From assembly GCF_900199215.1 (NCBI RefSeq), contig NZ_FZQA01000002.1:447501-511500 (forward strand): DNA of 64,000 bases, read 5' to 3'. The stretch comes from Amphiplicatus metriothermophilus. GTDB lineage: Bacteria; Pseudomonadota; Alphaproteobacteria; Caulobacterales; Parvularculaceae. Positions 7,292 through 17,700 of the stretch are shown here, one piece after another. Position 1 is the first letter of the stretch. Every line of letters begins with the position of its first letter. A program made the translations under genes and the position numbers. The notes under the pieces were generated by a model. It saw only the letters and a list, made by a program, of their open reading frames with translations, was not told the DNA's origin and searched no databases.

Positions 7292-8230
7292 ATGACGATC
7301 AAGGCGTTGCGCACCCCTGAGGCGCGTTTCGAGAATCTGCCGGGCTGGCCCTACCAGCCGCGCTATGTCGACGACCTGCCCGGCTATGAGGGTCTGAGAA
7401 TGCATTATGTCGACGTCGCGCCGGAAGATGGGCCGAAGGACGGGCCGGTCTTTCTGTGCATCCACGGCGAGCCGACCTGGGCCTATCTCTTCCGCAAGAT
7501 GATCCCGGTCTTCGTCGAGGCCGGCGGACGCGCCGTCGCCGTCGACATGTTCGGCTTCGGGCGCTCCGACAAGCCGGCGGACGACGAGACGTACACCTAT
7601 CATTTTCACCGCAACGCGCTGCTCGCCTTCGTCGAACGGCTGGACCTCAAGGACGTATGCCTCGTCGTGCAGGACTGGGGCGGGGTGCTGGGCCTCACCC
7701 TGCCGATGGAGGCGCCGGCGCGCTATACGCGGCTCATCGTCATGAACACCGGCCTGCCCGCGGGCGAGGAGGCCCCGGAAGGCTTCGCCATGTGGCGGGC
7801 TTTCAATCGCTCGCAGCCCGATCTCGACGTTGCGGGCCTGATGAAGCGCGCGACGCCCATTCTTTCCGACGAGGAAGCCGCGGCCTACGCCGCGCCCTTC
7901 CCCGACCAGTCCTACAAGGGCGGCGTCCGGCGCTTTCCCGAGCTCGTCATGCTGAAGGAGAAAGGCGCGGCGGACCTGACGCCGCTGTCCAAGGAAGGCG
8001 TCGAGACGTCGCTCCGGGCGCGGAAGTTCTGGTTGGAGGAATGGGCCGGCGAGTCCTTCATGGCGATCGGGATGCAGGACCCGGTGCTCGGCCCGCCCGC
8101 CATGCACGCGCTCAGAAAGTTCATCCGCGGCTGCCCCGAGCCGATGGAGGTCGCCGAGGGCGGCCATTTCGTGCAGGAATGGGGCGCGCCGATCGCCAGG
8201 GAGGCGCTGAAAAGGTTCGCCCTGGCGTGA
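7292..8230 (+). CDS. Haloalkane dehalogenase, subfamily I (DhlA/DhmA-like)
   Basis: 312 aa alpha/beta hydrolase that would hydrolyse carbon-halogen bonds of haloalkanes to alcohol plus halide. Start chosen at the ATG at 7292 behind GGGAGGAG. The subfamily I catalytic set is legible: nucleophile Asp128 in VVQDWGG, adjacent halide-binding Trp129, HGEPTW (Glu60, oxyanion/halide region), catalytic acid Asp263 in GMQDPV, and base His292 in EGGHFVQEWG. The spacing agrees closely with DhlA (Asp124/Asp260/His289). Residues ~155-225 form the cap domain that sets substrate range; Trp168 is a candidate second halide ligand. Cytoplasmic, no signal peptide. The gene stands alone, and no haloacid dehalogenase or alcohol dehydrogenase follows it. 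Natural substrate unknown. Confidence 0.9.
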   Translation: MTIKALRTPEARFENLPGWPYQPRYVDDLPGYEGLRMHYVDVAPEDGPKDGPVFLCIHGEPTWAYLFRKMIPVFVEAGGRAVAVDMFGFGRSDKPADDETYTYHFHRNALLAFVERLDLKDVCLVVQDWGGVLGLTLPMEAPARYTRLIVMNTGLPAGEEAPEGFAMWRAFNRSQPDLDVAGLMKRATPILSDEEAAAYAAPFPDQSYKGGVRRFPELVMLKEKGAADLTPLSKEGVETSLRARKFWLEEWAGESFMAIGMQDPVLGPPAMHALRKFIRGCPEPMEVAEGGHFVQEWGAPIAREALKRFALA

Positions 8231-8271
8231 CGGATCGCAGCCCCGCCGCGTCCGCCGCGCGCGCAACGAGC

Positions 8272-8772
8272 TTAGCGGGCTCGCTCGAACGTCAACACGA
8301 GATCGTCCGGATGCGAATCAGCATCCGGCGCGTTCGTGCCGCGAAATCTCAGCTCCTCGCCAAGCCCTTGATAGATGAGCGCGGCCGGGACGCGCGGATT
8401 GGGCTCGATGAGGCGAAACTCCGCCCGCTCGCCGTCCGCCGACACGAGGTGATAGGCGAGCGGCGCGTCTTCCTCCCATACGGAATAATCCGCGTTGAAA
8501 TGCTTGAAGCGCAGATAGATTCCGTCCTCCTCGGCGCTGATGATGACAAGCTCGGCGACGATGAACCGCTCGCCCTGCGTCCAGCGGAAGGCGGCGACCT
8601 TCGTGCCCGCCGCCGCCGGCGACCACCATTCCTCCGCGCCGGCGGCCTCGCCCGTTCCGCGCCACTGGCCTGTCATGAAATCAAGCGCGGCGAGATCGTC
8701 CGCCTGCGCCGCGCCGATCCAGCACGCCAGCGCCGCAAGCCCCGCCGCCATCCTTTTCAGCAATCCGCCCAT
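8272..8772 (-). CDS. DUF6265-type secreted protein
   Basis: 166 aa with a clear Sec signal peptide (basic start, hydrophobic core, cleavage near AQA-DDLAALDF). The mature part shows LDFMTGQWRGTGE, EEWWSP and a lipocalin-like pattern of short beta strands, which I associate with the DUF6265 family of small periplasmic proteins of unknown function. It is convergent with the dehalogenase and lies 27 bases downstream of the amidase gene on the same strand, so it is probably co-transcribed with it. No catalytic residues can be assigned. Confidence 0.75.
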   Translation of the reverse strand: MGGLLKRMAAGLAALACWIGAAQADDLAALDFMTGQWRGTGEAAGAEEWWSPAAAGTKVAAFRWTQGERFIVAELVIISAEEDGIYLRFKHFNADYSVWEEDAPLAYHLVSADGERAEFRLIEPNPRVPAALIYQGLGEELRFRGTNAPDADSHPDDLVLTFERAR

Positions 8773-8799
8773 CGCCGCTTCTCCTTGTTCGCCCCGTCT

Positions 8800-10425
8800 T
8801 TATTCCATTTTCCGCCGCATGGCCACGGCGATTTCGGGGAGCGCTTCGGCGCTCGGCAGATAGGCCGGCTCGACGCGGTGCTTCGTGCGCTGCTCATAGG
8901 CGTAGCCATAGGCCAGCACCTGCGCGTCGGCGTCTTTCGCGCCGATGAAGGAAACGCCGACCGGCGCGCCGCGCGCCGCTCCCATCGGCACGGAAAGATG
9001 CGGATAGCCGGCGATGGCCGCCAGATAACCCGCCCCCGCCCAGGCCGGCCACACGTCGCCGTTGACCGGATCGATGCGGCCGGGCAGCGGGCCGGACGGC
9101 GAGACCAGGACGTCGACGCCATGCTCGGCGAGCAGCCTGTCGATACCCTCCTCCCGGGTCGCGCGCTGAATGGCGGCGCGCGCCTCCAGATATTCCGGCT
9201 CCTCCAGTCCGCCGCGCGCCGCCGAAGATTCGAACAGCGACTGGTCGAACAGCGCCAGCTCGACGTCCGCATGTTCTTCGTTGAAAGCGATGAGCGCGTC
9301 GAGATCGCGGGTCGCGACGCCGGGCGCGGCTGCGGCGAGATAGTCGTTGATCGTCGCCTTGAATTCATATTCGAGAACGGCGCGCGCCTTGCCCCAGAAA
9401 TCTTCCGTCGCCGGCTCAAAATTCTCGATCTCGACGAGCTCCGCCCCGGCGGCTTTCATGTCTTCAAGCGCGGCGTCGAAGAGCGCAATCACGTCCGCGT
9501 TTTGGCCCTGAGCGAAACGGGCGACGCCGATGCGCGCGCCCTGAAGCGCGTCCTCGTCGAGCGCCGCGACGTAATCGGTTCTCGCTTCGCCCGTCGCCAT
9601 CGCGTTCAGCATCATCGCCGCGCCTGCGACGGTCTTGGCCATCGGTCCGGCCGTATCCTGCGAGAACGAGATCGGCACGATATATTCCTGCGAGACGAGG
9701 CCGACGGTCGGCTTGAAGCCCACGATCCCGTTGACCGTAGACGGACAGATGACCGAGCCGTTGGTCTCCGTGCCGACCGCGCCCGCAGCCAGAGACGCGG
9801 CCACAGCGACGGCAGAACCGGAGCTCGATCCGCAGGGATTGCGGTCGAGCATATGCGGATTCCTGACCTGCCCGCCCAGCGCCGACCAGCCGCTCATGGA
9901 GTCGTTGGAGCGAAAATTCGCCCACTGACTTAGGTTCGTCTTTCCAAGGATCACCGCGCCAGACGCGCGCAGGCCTGCGACGAGCGGGGAATCGCGGCCG
10001 GCGACATTGTCCTTGAGCGCCAGCGCGCCGGCGGTCGTCGGCACAGGATCGAGGGACTCGATATTGTCCTTGAGAAGGATCGGAACGCCGTCGAGCGGGC
10101 CGAGCGCGGCGCCAGCCGCCCGGCGCGCATCCGATGCGCGCGCGTCCTTGAGCGCGTTCGGATTGAGCGCCAGCACGCTTTGCAAGGCCGGCCCCGCCCA
10201 GTCCACGCGCTCGATGCGGGCAACATACGCTTCAACGAGCGCCTCCGACGTGGTCTCGCCCGCGGCCAGCGCGGCGGCGATTTCCGGCAGCGTTTTGGCG
10301 ATGACTCCTTCCGGCGCGTAGTCGGCCGCCTGTTCCGCGCTTTCCGCAGGCGACGCCTCTTCTACTCTCGGCGAACAGGCGGCGATGGCGGCCGCCGGCA
10401 GCATGGCGATGATCCAGCGTTTCAT
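8800..10425 (-). CDS. Amidase-signature family lipoprotein
   Basis: 541 aa from the ATG at 10425. The N-terminus is a lipoprotein signal with lipobox AAIAAC (Cys17), so the enzyme should be anchored in the cell envelope. The amidase signature is present: Lys119 in GVPILLKDNI, the cis-Ser in NPCGSSSGSAVA (200-207) and the nucleophilic Ser224 in TETNGSVICPST. This Ser-cisSer-Lys triad hydrolyses amide bonds of small amides, peptides or acylated amines; substrate is not predictable. The longer reading frame adds 22 residues upstream that lack signal character. The relation to GatA-type amidotransferases is only structural, since no GatB/GatC genes are nearby. Confidence 0.9.
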   Translation of the reverse strand: MKRWIIAMLPAAAIAACSPRVEEASPAESAEQAADYAPEGVIAKTLPEIAAALAAGETTSEALVEAYVARIERVDWAGPALQSVLALNPNALKDARASDARRAAGAALGPLDGVPILLKDNIESLDPVPTTAGALALKDNVAGRDSPLVAGLRASGAVILGKTNLSQWANFRSNDSMSGWSALGGQVRNPHMLDRNPCGSSSGSAVAVAASLAAGAVGTETNGSVICPSTVNGIVGFKPTVGLVSQEYIVPISFSQDTAGPMAKTVAGAAMMLNAMATGEARTDYVAALDEDALQGARIGVARFAQGQNADVIALFDAALEDMKAAGAELVEIENFEPATEDFWGKARAVLEYEFKATINDYLAAAAPGVATRDLDALIAFNEEHADVELALFDQSLFESSAARGGLEEPEYLEARAAIQRATREEGIDRLLAEHGVDVLVSPSGPLPGRIDPVNGDVWPAWAGAGYLAAIAGYPHLSVPMGAARGAPVGVSFIGAKDADAQVLAYGYAYEQRTKHRVEPAYLPSAEALPEIAVAMRRKME

Positions 10426-10701
10426 GAGCAAGCCCTCCGTTCTTTTCCGCAATCTCGCCTTTTCGGCATCGTCCTGACTGGAGCGCCCCACGCGGCAGGC
10501 TCCGTCCCCTCAGCGCGGCAATATACACGGGCGCGACGCCCTGTCGCCCCCTGGGAAGACGAACAGGTCGAGGCGGAGCGAAACGAACCTTGATGCGCAA
10601 AACCGCGACCCGCAGCAGGCGGCGAGGCCGTTAGCTGCTAATTGCGCCTGACAGCCGCCGGGGCCGCCGCTTGCCGGAACCTGCAAGCCGGCCAGGCGTG
10701 A

Positions 10702-12195
10702 TCAGGCGGGCGCTTTTACGGGACAATATGTCTTGAGATAGGCCTCGTGCGCCGGCAGGCTTTCGACCGTTCGCGCGACGTTGCCTTCCACATGGGCCAA
10801 AAAGCGCGCCAGCTCCTCTTCGGACATCACGTCTGCAACGGGATGATATGTCTTCGGCAGCAGCCCCTGTCCCAGCATCACCTGCGTCCAGGAGTTCTCG
10901 GCGAACAGCTCGTCATTCGCTTTGAAGGCGCGCCCGGTTTGGGAAAATAGCCGCATGCGATGTTTCAAGCCGTCGGGAATATCCATATTGCGGCAGTGAC
11001 GCCAGAACTCCGTGTCCGTCCTGTTCGTCAGATGATAGTGCAGGATGATGAAGTCTCGAATATGCTCCAGCTCGTAGAAAGTCTGTTTATTGAACTCCGT
11101 CACGTCGGACGGCTCGACGTCGCCGTGCGGAAACATCTGCATCAGCCTTATCACCGAGCGCTGGATCAGATGGATGCTCGTCGATTCCAGAGGCTCGATA
11201 AAACCGCTGGACAACCCGATGGAGACGCAATTGCGATGCCAATGGGCGCGCCGCGCGCCGGCGCGAAAGCGGATGACGCGGGGCTCCGTCAAGATCTCGC
11301 CTTCAATGCTGGAAAGGAGACGCTCCCGCGCTTCATCCTCGCTCATGTAGCGGCTGCAGAAGACAATGCCGTTTCCGGTGCGGTGCTGCAGCGGGATCCG
11401 CCATTGCCAGCCAGCCTCATGCGCGATCGATCTGGTGTAAGGAACCGGCGGGCGCGTTGACTTCGTCTGCACGGCGATCGCCCGATCGCACGGCAGCCAA
11501 TGGGTCCAGTCGTCATAGCCCACGCCGAGCGTCTCGCCGATCAAAAGAGCGCGGAAGCCGGAGCAATCCAGAAAGAGATCGCCTTCAAGGGCGGTTCCGC
11601 CCTCGAGGACCAGCGCCTGAAGATCGCCGTTCTCTTTGCGCCGAACGCCGCAAATGCGCCCCTCCTTTCGGACGACCCCGTGCTCCTCGGCGATATTGCG
11701 CAGAAAAGCGGCGTAGGCGGTCGAATCTAGATGAAAGGCGTAATTGAGCCCGAGATCGGGCAAATGTGCGAACCGCTCCCGCTCCGCCGCGACGAGCTCC
11801 AGGCAATAGTCGCCGAAATCCCTCGCGATCCCCATTTCCCGGCCGCGGCGCCAGAAGTGCGCGAAGCCGGCCGTCCAGTGATCCTTGCCCGTCACGCCGA
11901 AGGAATGAATGTAACGATGACCAAGGTCCGTCCAGTTTTCGAAAGCGATGCCGAGCTTGAACGTTCCGCCTACAGCGCTCATGAACTTCGCTTCGTCGAT
12001 GCCCAGCAACCGGTTATAGGTCACCAGCGTCGGGATCGTCGCTTCTCCGACCCCGACCGTTGCGATCGCGTCAGACTCGACGAGCGTTACGTCGACGATC
12101 TTGCCGAGCGTTTTGCCGATCGCCGCAGCCGCCATCCACCCTGCGGTTCCGCCGCCGGCGATAATCACTTTCTTGCGCGGGCGAGATTGACTCAT
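10702..12195 (-). CDS. Tryptophan-halogenase-family flavoprotein (intact motifs)
   Basis: 497 aa FAD-dependent protein of the tryptophan halogenase family. It has GGGTAGWMAAAAIG for FAD at the N-terminus, Lys80 in GGTFKLGIAFENW (position of the lysine that guides HOCl in PrnA, Lys79), the signature W263-x-W265-x-I267-P268, and Glu337 in GFIEPLESTSIH (PrnA Glu346 region). All elements needed for halogenation are therefore present. However, members found beside TonB receptors and SapC in carbohydrate loci have no proven substrate. It is last in the run TBDR, halogenase-like, SapC, halogenase-like on the minus strand. A free cytoplasmic flavin reductase would be needed; none is nearby. Confidence 0.88.
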   Translation of the reverse strand: MSQSRPRKKVIIAGGGTAGWMAAAAIGKTLGKIVDVTLVESDAIATVGVGEATIPTLVTYNRLLGIDEAKFMSAVGGTFKLGIAFENWTDLGHRYIHSFGVTGKDHWTAGFAHFWRRGREMGIARDFGDYCLELVAAERERFAHLPDLGLNYAFHLDSTAYAAFLRNIAEEHGVVRKEGRICGVRRKENGDLQALVLEGGTALEGDLFLDCSGFRALLIGETLGVGYDDWTHWLPCDRAIAVQTKSTRPPVPYTRSIAHEAGWQWRIPLQHRTGNGIVFCSRYMSEDEARERLLSSIEGEILTEPRVIRFRAGARRAHWHRNCVSIGLSSGFIEPLESTSIHLIQRSVIRLMQMFPHGDVEPSDVTEFNKQTFYELEHIRDFIILHYHLTNRTDTEFWRHCRNMDIPDGLKHRMRLFSQTGRAFKANDELFAENSWTQVMLGQGLLPKTYHPVADVMSEEELARFLAHVEGNVARTVESLPAHEAYLKTYCPVKAPA

Positions 12196-12340
12196 CTGGG
12201 CGTCGCCTGTTCAGCCGGTTCAGCAGGAATGCGCGAGCTTGCCGGGCGGCCTTGCGCGTAATCGGCGCGAACGGATCGGATTTCTCGCGCCGGCGTTGCG
12301 AACCGGATCGCCTCGCGCTTGCCGCATGCGAGCCTCGATA

Positions 12341-13066
12341 TCATGTCTCAAGCCGCGCATTGCGCCGATCGATCAACGAACGGAACTGGGAGAGCGAAGC
12401 GACGGCCATATAGATTGGTTGCAGATTTCCTGCAGCCTGAAGCCGGCCCAGCGCCGATGCGTCAAGGCCATAGAGCGCCTCCTCTGCGATGGTGTAATAG
12501 CCTGAAAGACGGCCTGTCGTCCCGTCATTCAGGGTTATGTCAAGCGTGAACGGTTCTATGAGCGAGAACTCTTCGAGCATCGCCGAAAAACCGGCGATGG
12601 ACTGCTCGCCGTCATGCGCTTCCGCAAGAATGCCGAGCATTTCTTTCAGATAGGGCGAGTGTCCGCCATGCTCCATAAAGATCCGTACGCCATCCGTCTC
12701 GCTTACGCGCGGATGGTCGAGATCGATATGGGCTTCCGCCCGCCTGCCCTCGCCCTCGCCCTCGACGGACGAAAACCCGATCAGAAAAGGTCGCATGCGC
12801 ATGGCGAGCGGCACATAGGGCGCGTCCCATACATCGCCCTTGAGAAAGAGATTCTCGCCCTCTTCGAAGCCGAACAGCGCCAGCGGCCGAAAGCAGGCGA
12901 GATTCGGATCCTTCGTGAAAATGATCGGATAATGCGCCTGCACATTGCGGAGCTCGCGGGGAAATACCGGGCATGACATGACGGCGTCGCCGAAAGCCTC
13001 GCCGCGCTCCGTTCGGATGCGCAGATTCGCGTGATCGACATTATTCAGTTGCACATGCCTGGCCAT
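12341..13066 (-). CDS. SapC family protein
   Basis: 241 aa, no signal peptide or membrane segment. It has the SapC family pattern (PF07277): MARHVQLNNVDHANLRI, the FPRELRNVQAHYPIIF block, FGFEEGENLFL near residue 65, and a C-terminal helical part. The name goes back to an S-layer/surface antigen presentation gene of Campylobacter, but in alphaproteobacteria and Alteromonadales these genes accompany TonB receptors and tryptophan-halogenase-like genes, and their role is unknown. It begins 17 bases after the upstream halogenase-like gene, so it is surely co-transcribed. Confidence 0.85.
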   Translation of the reverse strand: MARHVQLNNVDHANLRIRTERGEAFGDAVMSCPVFPRELRNVQAHYPIIFTKDPNLACFRPLALFGFEEGENLFLKGDVWDAPYVPLAMRMRPFLIGFSSVEGEGEGRRAEAHIDLDHPRVSETDGVRIFMEHGGHSPYLKEMLGILAEAHDGEQSIAGFSAMLEEFSLIEPFTLDITLNDGTTGRLSGYYTIAEEALYGLDASALGRLQAAGNLQPIYMAVASLSQFRSLIDRRNARLET

Positions 13067-13083
13067 GTTTTCGCCTGTCTCGT

Positions 13084-14643
13084 CTAAACGCGCATCAAGC
13101 CATTCGTTAATGCATGATCTATCAATTCGCGATTTGACGGCAATCCGCCGAGAAATTTCTCGCCTCGCGCAGCGATTTCGCTCAGATGGCGCGCGACGCG
13201 CCGCGGATCGTCCTTCCGCCGCCGCAGCGGCCTTCGCGCCGTCTCAAACCCCATGCCGTACAACACGAAGGCGTAGCTCGCGGCCGGGAATATCTCCAGC
13301 GCGTCGGTGAAGTCCTCGCGCGACGGCGGATCGAATCTCCATTGCTCCAGGAGGCCGGCGAGACGCGCCGGCCATGTCTCGCGCTCGGCGTGAGCGCGCC
13401 AGTAATCTTCCGCGCGGCGGCTCAGCGCGTAATGCAGCTTCAGAAAATCGACGATGCGCTCCCAACGATAGGCGAAGCGCGCATTGAACCTCTCCGCGGC
13501 GCGCTGCATCATTGTTCTGCGCGCGGGCAGCGTGTCGCTGATCATCCTCGCCGAGAGCTCGACCATGACGATCGCCGAGGCTTCAAGCGGTTCGACAAAA
13601 CCCTGCGCCATGCCGACCGCTACGACGTTCCTGACCCATGGCGTCTCGCGGTATGCGGAAGAAAACCTGATCAGGCGCGCATCCTCCGCGTTGGCGCCGC
13701 TGGGCGGCGAGACGCGGCGAAGATAGGACGCGAGTTCCGCGCGCGCATCTTCCTCGCTTTCGCAGCCGGACGCGTATACGTATCCCACGCCTCGGCGTGA
13801 TTGCAACGCGATGTCCCATATCCAGCCCGCGCCCATCGCGGTTCCGGTCGTTTGCGAGGCGATCGGCGCGTTTTCATCCATATAGGGAACATGAAGAGCC
13901 AGGGCGCGGTCATTAAAAAGAATGTGCGATACATCCTTCGCTTTCACGCCAAGGGCGTCGCCTATCAACAGCGCTCTCGATCCGGTGCAATCAATATAAA
14001 GATCGCTTTGGAGAGCGCCATGCCTCCGCGTATTCAGGGTTCTTACGAACCCCGCCTCGTCCGTTTCGACGCCGACCACGTCGTCCGGGACGACGCGCAC
14101 GCCAAGTCGGCGCACGCAATGTTCGCGCAAGAGGTTCGCGAATGCGGGCGCATCGAGATGGTAGGCGTAATTGACGACCGCCGCATATTCAGGGGTCGTC
14201 TTTTGTTTCGGCGCTTTGCCCGCAAGACACAGCGCCGCCTGACAGCCGATCGCCTGGGCGAACGGCGCGCCCGCCGGCGCCGCGCGCCATAACGCCAACA
14301 TATCGACCTCGTCCGGGCCGGGAGGCGGATCGAAGGGATGAAAGTACGAATCGCCAGACGAGCCGTCGCGCCAGCCGTCGAATCTGGTGCCCTGTTTGAA
14401 ACTGGCGTTGCAGCGCCGGATGAATTCCGTCTCGCGGATTCCGATCCGCCGCAAGGTGTCGCGAATGCTGGGCCAGGTCCCCTCTCCCACGCCGATAATC
14501 GGGATATTCGGCGATTCGACGACCGTGACCTCAAGGCCCTCTTCAGAATGGGCGCAATGCTCCGCCGCGATGACGGCGGCGGTCAGCCAACCGGCCGCGC
14601 CGCCGCCGACGATCATGACGCTTTTTACGACCTCGTCCGTCAC
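13084..14643 (-). CDS. Tryptophan-halogenase-family flavoprotein with altered WxWxIP motif
   Basis: 519 aa, paralogous to the product of 10702-12195. The FAD fold (GGGAAGWLTAAVIA), the halogenase lysine (Lys83 in CNASFKQGTRFDGW) and Glu354 in GFVEPLEASAI are kept. The diagnostic WxWxIP signature reads W274-I-W276-D-I278-A279, so its proline is replaced by alanine, and the Ser after the active-site Glu (PLEST in the paralogue) is Ala. The motif is thought to keep the enzyme from acting as a monooxygenase, so loss of the proline may mean changed chemistry or a non-halogenating role. It lies between the TonB receptor and SapC genes in the beta-glucan locus. Confidence 0.87.
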   Translation of the reverse strand: MTDEVVKSVMIVGGGAAGWLTAAVIAAEHCAHSEEGLEVTVVESPNIPIIGVGEGTWPSIRDTLRRIGIRETEFIRRCNASFKQGTRFDGWRDGSSGDSYFHPFDPPPGPDEVDMLALWRAAPAGAPFAQAIGCQAALCLAGKAPKQKTTPEYAAVVNYAYHLDAPAFANLLREHCVRRLGVRVVPDDVVGVETDEAGFVRTLNTRRHGALQSDLYIDCTGSRALLIGDALGVKAKDVSHILFNDRALALHVPYMDENAPIASQTTGTAMGAGWIWDIALQSRRGVGYVYASGCESEEDARAELASYLRRVSPPSGANAEDARLIRFSSAYRETPWVRNVVAVGMAQGFVEPLEASAIVMVELSARMISDTLPARRTMMQRAAERFNARFAYRWERIVDFLKLHYALSRRAEDYWRAHAERETWPARLAGLLEQWRFDPPSREDFTDALEIFPAASYAFVLYGMGFETARRPLRRRKDDPRRVARHLSEIAARGEKFLGGLPSNRELIDHALTNGLMRV

Positions 14644-14784
14644 TTATCTGACTTCCGCGGTTTCCCGAGATCCGCAGCCTGAAGGGAAGATACCACGCTC
14701 GCGCTAATCCGCGAGCGTGGCGCCTTGATCCCGCCCGGCCGGGGTTCGAAGCGCGCCGGAGGAAAACGCGCTTCGAGAATCCGG

Positions 14785-17700
14785 CTAAAACGTGTAACGG
14801 ACGCCGAAGTTGTATCTCGGTCCTGTCTGGGTCGCAAAGTTGATGTAAGCAGGCGACCGACCGACGACGCGCCCGGTCTCGTTCAAGACGTTGATGCCTT
14901 CTACAAAGACCGTGATTTTCTTGCTCACGTCATAGCTCGCGCTGAAATCGAGCTGTCCGAAGTCTTCGACAAAAAGAGGATTATTCGGCGTGCCGCTTAC
15001 GCCAATCGTCGACGAAAGGAATTTGCCGCGCCAGTTATAAGCGATGCGCGCCTGCAGGCCGTTCTTGTCGTAGAAGCCGATCAGATTGTAGGAGTCGCTG
15101 AGGCCGGTGAGCGCGAACTGCGGATCTCCGCTGGAGGGCACCTGCAGCTTGTCGAACGTCACGTCCCCGTTGACGATCGTGTAATTCGCGATCAGACCGA
15201 ACCCCGTCTCGCCGAATATATGCTGGATCGCAAACTCCCAGCCGTGGAGCTCTGCGGCTCTCTGGTTGATCGGCGTCGCGATGTCGAAAGTCAGCAGCGG
15301 ATCCTCGCCGGGCACGCCGAAGATGTTTCCGGTGAAGTTCCCGTTGCTGTCGAGCCCGGTTATTTCAAACGTCGAAGGATCGGCGTTCTCGAATATCCAC
15401 TGGCGAATGGCCGCAAGGTCCTGATCCGAACCAAGCGCGGCGACGGCCGCATTCCAACGAGCGCCGCCGACCGGCGTGTACACTTCAAAGGGCGTTTGCG
15501 TAACGACGCCGGAGCCGATGAAGTTCTTTACGTCTTTATAGAAAAAACCGACGGATAGGTATGACCCTTCCTTGTAATACCATTCAGCAGACAGATCTAT
15601 ATTGTTCGACAGAAACGGCTTCAGGTCCGTGTTTCCGTTCGTTCCATTGCCTCCATTGATGCGAAAGAGCTGACTAACGGTCAGCCCGCCGGCGATGTCG
15701 CCATAGCCGGGCCGTGTGAGCGTCTTGCTGTAGGAAGCCCGAAGCTTCACATCTTCGAGCGGATCTATCTGGAAATCCACCGCCGGCAGGAAATAGTCGT
15801 AGCCGCCGGTAAATTCCTGAACGACGACGTTGTTGGGGTCGGTAAGACCGATGAGAACGAACTCGTTCGCTGCGACCCACTGCGCGCCCGAAGGCGCGGT
15901 CACCTGGGACGGGGAGACGACGTTGGTCGTTTCATAGCGGACGCCGGCGATGATCTGCGCCGGCATGTCGCCGACGTGAAAGTCCGAGACGACATCAAGA
16001 AAACCAGCCCAGCTTTCCTCTTCGATGCGGCGATCGATCAGAAAATCGTCCGACCGGCAGACGCCGTCTCCGCCGCATGCGTTGAAGAACGGCGGCCCGT
16101 CGCTGTCGATGATCTCGATCATTCTGTCGAAGTCAAAGACAAGAAAATCCTGCTGAGTCAGCTTATATCCGCTGAATTGGTCGAAATTGCTCGCCAGATC
16201 GACGCGGCGGAATATGTCGTCCGGCAAATCGGCGGCCGTGCCGACGCCGCCCCATGTATCTCGCTGCGCGTTGGCGAAAGCCGAGCGAACCCGGTTCTTC
16301 GTGTAGGTCGCCCCGAAATCGACGCTGGACACGATCGAGCTGTCGAAATCATACGAACCTTTGAACTGAACCTGATCGATTTCGGTTCGTATGAAGCTAT
16401 TGGAGAATACGGACCCCGTCGCAATCATGCGCGCAGGGTCAATATCCGTAAACGGATCCTGGAAGCCAAGCGTGAGAACTGGAATCTCATTCTCGAAATT
16501 GACGCCCTGGCTGCGCAGCTGGAAGTCTGCGGTTGAAACCACCGAGCTCGTTCCGAACGGGCTGTTCTGACCGCTCTCTGCGCTCGACATGTGAAAGTCG
16601 ACATTGAAACTCAACCGCTCCGTCGCGTCCCACGCGACATTCGCGCCGAACGATTTATTCTCGCTCTTTGAGCCGTCGCGACCGCCCCCCATAGACAGAT
16701 CGCTTCCGGCGTCGCCGAAATCTTCGTTGTAAAAGATCGGATCGGCGATCGGTCCGTCTGTCCAGGCGCTCGTCGTATTGCCGTGATTGAACCAGACCGA
16801 CAGATCGGCCCTGCGCGCGTCGATCTCATTGCGCGTATAGAAGTAGTCGAACGTCGCAGTGAGATTGTCTGCCGGCCGGAATTGCAGCGCCAGCTGTCCG
16901 TTAATCCGCTCGCGGTCGAAGCTGGCGAGCTGGTAATTGATGTTTTGCGGAACCGAATAAATATCGTTCGGACCAGGCCTGTTCGTCACTTGCGTGTCGT
17001 TCGGCGGCTGGGGAAGCGTTCCCCAATCATTCTCCGAGCCCAGAAAAGCGCCGCGCCAGCCGCTGGTCGTGCCGACCTGGGCCTGACCGGATTCGCGATC
17101 CTGGTAGCTGCCGGCGATCAACACGCCGATTTTGCCCTCCGCAAAGGTGTTGGAGAAGATGCCGGAAATCTCCGGCGTCACGGTCTGTTCCGCCAGAGTC
17201 GTCACCGACTTGTCGAGAACGGCCTTCGCGCCAAGGGAGAACCGCAAGCCCGGCATGTCTAACGGCCGCGCGGTTAGGATGTTCAGCGTCGAGCCGATGC
17301 CGCCCGTCGGGATGGCGGCGCGGCCGGTTTTGTAGACGGTGACGCCCGCGATGCCTTCCGCGGCGATGTTGCCGAAATCGAAACTGCGAGAGGACGGCGC
17401 GCCGCCCGTCAGGAACGCCGAGGGCATCTGACGCCCGTTCAGGAGAACCAGGTTGAAATCGGGGCCGAAACCGCGAACCGTCACCTGGCTGCCCTCTCCC
17501 AGAGAGCGATTGATCGACACTCCGGTTATCCGCTGAAGGGATTCGGCCAGATTCGTATCCGGGAACTTGCCGATATCCTCCGCCGTGATGGCGTCGACGA
17601 CGCCGCGGGATTCGCGTTTCACATCCATCGAAGCCTGCAGGCTCTGGCGGATCCCCGTAACGATGATCACGTCTTCGTTGGTGGCGCCGTCGTCGTCGAG

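Noticed and set aside
7456-9933. Plus-strand open frame of 825 codons through the dehalogenase, DUF6265 and amidase genes
   Set aside because: It overlaps three genes with intact catalytic motifs in other frames and shows Arg/Pro-rich low-information sequence only.
10426-10701. Possible short gene or RNA between the amidase and the halogenase-like gene
   Set aside because: No frame with a ribosome site or conserved look, and no stable hairpin with a T-run; the 276 bp seem to hold only the amidase promoter and the operon end.
11911-11930. A second copy of GACCAAGGTC within the first halogenase-like gene
   Set aside because: It lacks the outer CTA/TAG arms and lies in coding sequence; taken as coincidence, not a regulator site.
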